Positions 57,001-64,000 of a stretch of 64,000 nt of DNA are shown here, in pieces (positions within the stretch are counted from its first letter, which is position 1; each line of letters begins with the position of its first letter). The translations under genes and the position numbers were made by a program. The stretch covers positions 1,860,001-1,924,000 of the forward strand of contig RQOL01000519.1 of NCBI GenBank assembly GCA_013076295.1, read 5' to 3'. This DNA comes from Sanderia malayensis. Taxonomy: Eukaryota; Cnidaria; Scyphozoa; Semaeostomeae; Pelagiidae. The notes beneath the pieces are model-generated. The model had not been told where the DNA came from and made no database searches. It saw only the letters and a list, made by a program, of their open reading frames with translations.

Positions 57001-60000
57001 ACGATGCGACTCCTGCTAAGCGGCCATGCCGGGGCTTTGTGGTGAGCAGAGAGACAATTTTAATTTAACAAACGTCTTGTGTTGTTGTTTGAAAAATCCC
57101 TATTAGAGAATCTAGTAATCAATCAATATTATTATTTCTGTTTGTGTACGGATCTCGAAAAGCTGAAATGGTATTTCCTCTAGTAAGCGCCCGGGCGCTT
57201 ATTAAATATTTTGCATAATTATTTGAACCAAACAGTGACAATTTAAGAATTAGCTTACATTTTTTATTTTACGGTGGGCGTTTATTGGAGGGGGCGGTTA
57301 AAGTAGGGTGGGCGCTAATTAGAGGAAATACGGTACATGATAATGCTTCATAATACATCATATTACATTATAATACATTATAATACATTATAATACATTA
57401 TAATACATTATAATACATCATATTACATTATAATACATTATGTTACATTATAATACATTATATTACATTGTAATACATTATATTACATTATATTGCATCA
57501 TATTATATTATCATACATTATCATATATTATCGTACGTGTAATGTTTCGTTTGCCCAGGCTCCTTGGAACCCAGACGTTGATTGTTGGTGGCACGAGGAA
57601 ATGGAATCTGCAAGTGATGAATTTGAGCCCGAATGGATGGATGCCGAGGATCCGCTTTTCATCTTATACACGAGGTACATCGAGATTTTATTTACCATCA
57701 TTGTCACCATATCATTCATGCCGGCTTTGTTCATACAGTTGAACCTTAATGAGTCTGCTACCTTGCGGATAAATTCCTCGATGCCTTGCGTATTGCCCTG
57801 TCCCACCCTCCTTTGATTTCACAGTGTTTAATTGATGCTTCAGATTGGAGTCTCAATTACTGTAAATCCTGATAGATTGAACCTTGCAATTTCCTCTCTT
57901 AATTTAAGACATCAAAACTTATATCGATCACTAATGGATAGTCGTCTAAATCATTACCAGCTTAATCGCTAATCTAGCCTTGGAGTTTTGGTATAAATTG
58001 TGTTTTTTTCTTTTCTTCTCTAATATTCTCTACTCTCACGAGTATCGAGAACTGTAAGCTAAACAAGACTTTCACTTTAAATGATAGCCTAATCATTAAA
58101 TAATCACCAGGTTAATGATTATGATGAACAAGTAATTAAATTGTTCTCATTAGTAGATAATCACCATTATCATCATGATAATTGTTTTTTCTTTCGGTTG
58201 CAGTGGCTCAACTGGGAAACCAAAAGGAGTTCTTCACACAGTTGGTGGCTACCTTCTCTACGCAGCTACAACTTTCAAGTGAGAGCTCTTCATTTATAGC
58301 TCAATCAACATCTTATTCTCACTTAGTGTGCAACCACGGGAAAGTGAAAAATATTTACAATATATTCCAACAGTCGTGCCTATCTATCTATCTATCTATC
58401 ATTCGATAGATAGATAGATAGATACAAAACCCAAAAGTTGGATATTACGCACAATTGAAAAGCCTCGTGCAAAAAGTTCCTTTGAAGATGAACGCTTGAG
58501 GATCTTGACAACTTGAACCACGGTCCAGGTTTTGAACGCAGGAACTTTCTATCTCATAGGTACGTGTTTGATTACCAGCCTGGCGAAACATATTGGTGCA
58601 CAGCCGATGTTGGATGGATCACAGGACACTCGTATGTCGTATATGGTCCACTTGCGAACGGTGCTACTAGCGTTATAGTAAGTGACATCATTTCTAACAT
58701 AATATTCCGAATAGATGTCCTTTAGAATTCTCTTCCTTTATAGACGCTTTAACACTCTCTCCATATATGTGCTTGAAATAGACGCCCCATTTTCGCATCT
58801 ACTAACGTATCTTATTTTATTATCGCCGGAAGCGTTTATTGGAAAAGTGTGTTGTCTCTTCTTGTCTGCAGTTTGAGGGAACCCCGTTGTATCCGGATGC
58901 AGGAAGGTGCTGGGAAATAGTGCAGAAGTACCAAGTGAATTCTTTCTACACTGCGCCGACAGCAATAAGAGCATTGATGAAGTTTGGCACTGAATATGTC
59001 AGAGAGTAAGATGCTTTTACCAATCTACTGTGCTACACTGTGTTTCTCTATGTTATGGTTATTATCCTAATCTTGTGTAATCATAATTCTAAGCCAGGTA
59101 TTAGCTACTATGATATGCTACGCTGTGATATGATATATGCTATACAGTAAAAACCCGCATAACCTGCAAATTTTATATCCAGTTTATTGTTAGAAACAAC
59201 AGGCTATTTTTTTCTATTGTTTTGAATAGGTATCCCCCCTACAGTCTTTTAATCCATTGGTTCTTATATGCAGGTTTTACTGCACACACTGCATTGTATG
59301 CTATTTGGTATATTCTATTCCATATTTGCTAAAGATGATGGTTTACTAGAGCGCACAGGCATGTAACTGTAACATATTTATCCTGCAGACACAATAGGTC
59401 AAGCCTGAGAGTTTTGGGTACAGTCGGCGAACCAATCAACCCAGAGGCGTGGCTTTGGTATTACAAATACGTTGGCAATGAGAACTGCTCCATTTCAGAC
59501 ACATTCTGGCAGACTGAAACGGTAGGCTTTTAACACGACATGCGTATTATTACATACATGAAAAGATGTAATCTATTCTTTATATTATCTATGAGGTAAA
59601 GCAATCTATTATTTTATATTATCTATAAAGTGAAATAATGTATTGTTGTATAATATAATACATAGCGCGTACAGGTGTAGTTTAAAGTCTGGCTAATCCC
59701 AATCGATTTCTTTGTCCTATGAGCCTTCATCAGGGAACCAAAACCTATAAAACAAGTCTTTGAAGTCATTTTTATCTATTCCCAATGTGTTTGAATTGTA
59801 TAGTGTTGACTGTAGCTCTATTCAAGATGAGATTTATTCAAGTTTCACTTACCTGCATTCATTTTACTTACAGGGTGGTCATGTGATCACAGGACTTCCC
59901 GGTGCTACGATTATGAAACCTGGCTCTGCAGTAAGAATCTTCATTTTCCCATTTTTAACCAGACTCACACCAAATTCGCAGACGCACAGCACAATTAACC

Positions 60001-62624
60001 CTGCATGCTCATTCGCTGAATATTTCATGACGTCAGAGTTGGCGAGCTGTTTTTGTTGATATTCAGCAAGCTTTTCAAACCGTCATTTCCTTCATTTCAG
60101 AGTTTGCCGTTCTTTGGAATAGTACCAGCCATTATGGACGAAGATGGCAAGGAGATGGAAGGCCCGTGTGACCAAGGCTACCTCGTAAGATCTTTAGGAT
60201 TATCATCGTATCTTTTATGCAACCTATTCCTTGAAGCTGGTGTATGCATGCGCACATATTCACCACATAAGTAGTGGTGTCGATGCCAATATATAGTCTT
60301 CCATGTACAAAGTACAGAGCGTTGGTTGTGGATGTACAGAAATGACAAAACTGCTTCTCTGTGACTCGGAGTTTCATGCTGGAGCACTCGTCAGACGACC
60401 AAAAGATTTAAATTAAAATTGTGTAGTTTGTATGATGTGTGCTCTGGCATAGCACGAATTTCAGAGTCACAGAGAATCAGTCTCTTCTTTGCTATAGTTC
60501 TGCCATGCGCACATGTATCTCGCTCTATACAGAAAATTAGTGTTTTGTACTTAGACACATTTGTGTTTTGTGCTTAGGTAATCAAACGACCTTGGCCTGG
60601 CATGATGCGCACGCTATATCATAATCAGCCTCGATTTGAAGCCGGGTATTTCAATCGCTTCAAAGGATGTTACTTTGCAGGAGACGGTATGTTCTGAACT
60701 CACTACATTGCGTCCCTGTCCCTCACTCGTTTCTCACTCAGTACCAGGACGTTCCACAACCGGACGTTCCATTGTGTCTCTTCGTAATTCAACATCAACA
60801 AACTCCTAATGCTTGTTATTTTTTAGTCTTGTTATATTTTCATCATTCCTCATCACTTCTCTAATTTAACAGCTCCTCCCTAACAGCTTGCGCAGCCTCT
60901 CACCCTCCTCCAGAGCTTCTACTCAGCTTCCATTCCCTCATCAATCTCAATAGGTCACTCATATCTTCGTAGCCCGAGCTTCAGCCTCGTTGCATATAGC
61001 ATCTGCTATGTAGCAACTCCTTGTAGCGTCTGCTATGCATTTATCCCGGCTTAATTTACTCGTAGAATCTAGTTAGGATTGCAATTACTTTGTGTATTTT
61101 GTTGAATTACTTGCTATATCTTGTTGAATTCACCGTCTACAGGCGCAAAGAGAGATGAAGATGGGTATTACTGGATAACTGGAAGAATCGATGACTGTAT
61201 GAATGTGTCAGGGCACCTGCTAAGCACAGCTCAAATTGAAAGCGCAATCATAGAGAATCCAGCGATTTCGGAGGCGGCCGTTGTATGTACTTATTTTTAC
61301 GCTGGTTGTATCAACTAAAACTAAACTAACTAATTAACTAGCGAAGTAACCAATTGATCAGCGAGTTAAGTAATCAACACCCTACTTAACCAACTAGCTA
61401 ACAAGCTGACTAACTAACTGGCTAACCAATTAACTAACTAAATAACAAACTGACTAGCTAGCTGGCTAACTAACTAACGAATTGACTAGCTAGCTGGCTA
61501 ACTAACTACAACCACAGACTAACTAACTACAGTTGCATTTAAATATTCTGATTATGCAGAAAAAGAGAGCATTTGTTTCACTTAATAAATTTTTGATTTA
61601 ACAATTATTTTTGTTTGATTTATTCCCAGGTCTCCGCTCCACACACAATCAAAGGAGAGTGCGTCTATTGCTTTGTCTCATTAAAAAATGTAGGTCACCA
61701 ACCTTTTCCCCACTCTTTCTTGCCTCTTCTTTTTCCAGTCCCCCTCCATTTTTCTTCTGTCCCTTTCTCCTTTAGTTACTCTTTCTGTTCCTGTCTTTCT
61801 TTAGTTCCTCTCCCCTTTTGTTTCTCTCTGTCTCTTATCATTCTGTAGCTCTCCCTCCCTCTTCTCTCTCTCCCCTCCCCCTTCTGCGTCTCTCCTCTTT
61901 CGTATCCTTTTCTAGTCAATCCCTCTTGCCCCTCTCTCCCTCTTTAGTTTTTCTTCCCTCTTCTGTATTTTTTCTCTCCCTTATCTTTCTCCCAGTTCAA
62001 CGTTCCTTTCATCTTTCTCTTCGGCTACCGTTGCTTCTGATGTGCTTATCAAAGCGGGTGTCAGTATATGCACGAGTTTGGCCTATTTCAATCTCAATAT
62101 AATTTACTATTCTTTTCGCAGGGTGAAATATTTTCGGATAAACTCGTCAAAGAGCTCAAGGATATTGGTAAGAACTTGATGACAATTCTCGTGTTTTTGA
62201 CTAGCGTTGCCAGGATTTTTATTCTATGCTACTCGGTGATAGAGAGCGCGAAGCATGAAAATCAAAAGAGCCACTTTTATTCTAACAGCATAATGAGGGC
62301 GTTTTTCGCACTCCCTGCCCCCCGAAAAGCTGTAACTTTGAATAGGCTAACAGCGAATTAAGTTAACTTTCGACGGGGTGGGTTTATGTTCTCATGTATC
62401 ATTACCTTCTGTGTATTTTAGTGAGAGCTCGTATTGGTCCCATGGCCACACCGGAAGTGATCCAGAATGCACCGGGCCTGCCGAAGACGAGATCAGGTAA
62501 AATCATGCGTCGAGTGCTGCGAAAGGTTGCGCGCAACGATCGAGATTTAGGCGATGTTTCGACAATGGCAGAATCCGCCGTAGTTGATGAGCTATTTCAA
62601 AACAGACCTCCGGTGGACCTGTGA
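54068..62624 (+). CDS. ACSS2: Acetyl-CoA synthetase, cytosolic/nuclear ACSS2 type
   Basis: Makes acetyl-CoA from acetate, ATP and CoA. Exons: 54068-54423, 54726-54817, 55345-55448, 55730-55802, 56202-56277, 56906-57041, 57559-57674, 58204-58278, 58560-58677, 58872-59005, 59389-59521, 59874-59930, 60101-60184, 60578-60686, 61143-61282, 61630-61689, 62122-62167, 62422-62624. All are GT-AG and in frame (703 residues, close to the 701 of the vertebrate enzyme). Motifs: [28 protein letters not shown], the AMP-binding [10 protein letters not shown] (about 317-326), [33 protein letters not shown] and the catalytic Lys in [11 protein letters not shown] (about 663). A variable insert (exon 6) matches the ACSS2 arrangement. 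No mitochondrial leader is obvious from the ATG at 54068. The frame is open upstream to an ATG at 53846, so the start is the least certain point. Confidence 0.95.
57170..57335. mobile_element. TACCGTAAAT-family MITE in ACSS2 intron 7
   Basis: The ends GGTATTTCCTCTAGTAAGCG and CTAATTAGAGGAAATACGG are inverted, with GCGCCCGGGCGC-type steps inside. A relative of 30301-30729. It lies between exons 57041 and 57559. Confidence 0.65.
57345..57535. repeat. TACATTATAA tandem repeat
   Basis: About 18 degenerate copies of TACATTATAA/TACATCATAT directly upstream of ACSS2 exon 7. The small ORFs through it are repeat artefacts. Confidence 0.85.
58379..58424. repeat. TATC/GATA palindromic microsatellite
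   Basis: Five to six TATC units, the spacer ATTC, then five to six GATA units: a perfect hairpin in the ACSS2 intron between 58278 and 58560. Confidence 0.85.
59145..59282. mobile_element. MITE with CAGTAAAAACCCGCATA ends in ACSS2 intron 10
   Basis: Left end CAGTAAAAACCCGCATAAC, right end inverted as TATGCAGGTTTTACTG, with TA before and CA after. The same family, length class and interior words (CCATTGGTTCT) as 24080-24226. Confidence 0.8.
61315..61530. repeat. Degenerate TAAC-based simple repeat
   Basis: Long run of CTAACTAAC-type tetranucleotides with scattered GCTAGCTGG in the ACSS2 intron after exon 15. Non-coding. Confidence 0.8.
61690..62060. repeat. Pyrimidine-rich tract in ACSS2 intron 16
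   Basis: About 370 bases of C/T-rich sequence on the plus strand (CTCTCCCTCCCTCTTCTC-like). It produces long Ser/Leu/Phe ORFs by composition alone. It lies upstream of the acceptor at 62121. Confidence 0.7.
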
Positions 62625-63342
62625 AACTCTGAATGGAAAACCAGGTGGTTGGATTTCTATCAGGGGGTACTATGGTGAATATATTATTACGACATTTAGA
62701 CAAATTATGGGCTTTGTTTTAGATTTTGCATAATTTAGCGTTTTATCATGCACGTTCGTAATGCAGCATGCCCGATTGGTATTTGTCTAGTCTAAAAGAC
62801 CACACGAGTCAGCACGTGTTTATTCGTGTTCACTCATGTTCGTTCGTGCTCACTCGTGGTCACTCGTGTTCGTTCGTGCTCACTCGTGCTCACTCGTGTT
62901 CTGACTTGTGTTTTATTTTAGACTGGATCCTTCTACTGGGGTGTGACAATGAATGTGTTCAGTTCTTTTCTTTATCAATTTATGGCTGTTACGGCTAATT
63001 TAAGCTGAATTTTTAACGTTTGATAATACATATGGGTATCGCACACAGCTTAGTTTCATTGCTACTCACTGCAGTGTAATCGAGGTGCATTCGCACACTC
63101 GTTTGCATGGCATGCCTTGAGAATTTTTAGAATATCAGAATAAACGCACTTTGCATCGTACAAAATCAAAGAAATCTCAATAGTAATCTATTTAATAACC
63201 ATAGCTACAGAATTAGTTACAAGAATCCCAACTCCCTGACATGCTTAGATATTGCGCTGAGTTTCACTGATAAGCGCTTGAGGAGCCAGGGGGTTAAGTA
63301 ATCAATTGATTAGCTAATACGTAAGTCATGTATACAGACATG
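62625..63342. other. Convergent 3' region between ACSS2 and the fibrinogen-related gene
   Basis: The two 3' UTRs face each other here. A CACTCGTG/GTTCGTTCGTG minisatellite lies at about 62813-62910. Nothing else recognisable. Confidence 0.5.
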
Positions 63343-63999
63343 TTAAAGAACGTATAGATAAGCAGTTTGCGAGAATGCACCGTACACATAGTCACAGCGA
63401 TAATGCATGTTCTTCGAGTGTCCAACGTTGCTACAACCGAATCCGTCTTTGCAGCTCGTAACGCCGATGCCTATGGCGTAATCGTCGGGGAAGCACGTGG
63501 CTGTGCGATCGCCGATGCAGCCGATTCGGGCGATGTGCGTCGTTTTCGGCGGATCCTCGTTGGGATCGCCGTTTTTCGGGTCGCAGACGTTTGCCAGATT
63601 CAGGCCGCACCAACTTTGCCGCAAGATGGAGAGGTCGCAGCTCTTGCCGACGGATTTCATGAATGTGGCGAAGGTGTACTGCTGGTCGGGAACGACGCCG
63701 AACCTCGTGGAGAAGAGCTTGGCCAGCGGCATGTTAAGACCATGCGTGAATGGCGCACAGCCAGTGCGTGGTCCCGTGAAGCAGAGCAGCAAAACGTTGC
63801 TCTTCAACGACGTGTAACCGATATTCTTCATCGAGGTTGTGCTATGGATGTCATGGGCGGTATCCCCGTTCAGCGTGTCATTGGACGCCCAGTTCTTCGA
63901 GAGCGGCGACCAGTCGGTGTTTTGACCTTTGATCCGGGCTACAAGGGTCCACCCCCCGTCCAGCGCGGGACGGTTCGCTTCGTCTGTTCCTCCTTTTTT
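63343..63999 (-). CDS. Fibrinogen-related (FReD-like) secreted protein, 3' part
   Basis: An open minus-strand frame from the window edge to the stop at 63343 (at least 218 residues). It begins after a short basic stretch with DGGWTLVARIKG, the hallmark start of fibrinogen-C/intelectin-like domains. Downstream it has many Cys (CFTGPRTGC, KSCDLSILRQSWCGLN, GCIGDRTATCFPDD, CKDGFGCSNVG, HYRCDYVYGAF), consistent with a disulfide-rich extracellular fold. Such proteins bind glycans in invertebrate immunity, or form extracellular matrix. The 63400-64000 stretch is clearly more GC-rich than the rest of the window. The N-terminus, signal peptide and earlier exons are off-window. Exact subfamily not assigned. 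Confidence 0.75.
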   Translation of the reverse strand, partial: KKGGTDEANRPALDGGWTLVARIKGQNTDWSPLSKNWASNDTLNGDTAHDIHSTTSMKNIGYTSLKSNVLLLCFTGPRTGCAPFTHGLNMPLAKLFSTRFGVVPDQQYTFATFMKSVGKSCDLSILRQSWCGLNLANVCDPKNGDPNEDPPKTTHIARIGCIGDRTATCFPDDYAIGIGVTSCKDGFGCSNVGHSKNMHYRCDYVYGAFSQTAYLYVL

Positions 64000-64000
64000 A

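Noticed and set aside
61615..62102. Plus-strand ORFs of Ser/Leu/Phe over the pyrimidine tract
   Set aside because: Composition artefact in an ACSS2 intron. Only 61630-61689 is real exon.

Overview
The window is nuclear DNA from an intron-rich animal. Genes have consensus GT-AG introns (one GC-AG), intergenic DNA is AT-rich, and the space between genes is packed with short inverted-repeat elements, tRNA-derived SINEs and a Penelope-like retroelement remnant. The gene set (class I histone deacetylase, aldo-keto reductase, M1 aminopeptidase, ACSS2-type acetyl-CoA synthetase, a stonustoxin-type/GTPase protein, a discoidin-domain membrane protein, a fibrinogen-related protein) fits a marine invertebrate. 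A cnidarian is my best guess, but this is inference from gene content and not a demonstrated identity.

Layout. 413-4544 (-): nine exons of an HDAC1/2 ortholog whose C-terminus lies beyond the left edge. 4545-19500: about 15 kb of repeats. Its core is a tandem pair of diverged ~3 kb blocks (A about 5329-8740, B about 8784-13275), each invaded independently. Block A holds a 1.68 kb insertion where block B is empty, and block B holds two related insertions where block A is empty. Those two carry a 2A-like GDIESNPGP motif. Farther right are Harbinger-like MITEs, a hAT-type MITE, a minisatellite-armed foldback and a Penelope-like 3' end followed by a hammerhead-ribozyme-like motif. 19543-23943 (+): a two-exon gene joining a stonustoxin-like N-terminus, a thioredoxin-like segment, a Cys-rich segment and a GTPase domain. 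25336-28718 (+): an aldo-keto reductase with an intact catalytic tetrad. 29912-32407 (+): a signal-anchored discoidin-domain protein. 33945-36260 (-) and 37889-39592 (-): two uninterrupted ORFs, an unfamiliar 4-TM protein and an ankyrin-repeat protein. 42568-53566 (+): a complete 19-exon M1 aminopeptidase with an unusual acidic, His-rich stalk. 54068-62624 (+): a complete 18-exon acetyl-CoA synthetase. 63343-63999 (-): the GC-rich 3' part of a fibrinogen-related protein, convergent with the synthetase and cut by the right edge.

The genes form no evident pathway. HDAC1/2 and ACSS2 are functionally linked in general biology (acetyl-CoA supply versus histone deacetylation), but they lie about 50 kb apart with unrelated genes between, so I attach no meaning to this. 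The most notable items are the reciprocal filled/empty insertion sites with 2A-like motifs, the ribozyme-like motif behind the Penelope-like remnant, a 1.45 kb foldback element with a perfect 9-bp target duplication inside another MITE, and an apparent ATG-only first exon of the reductase.
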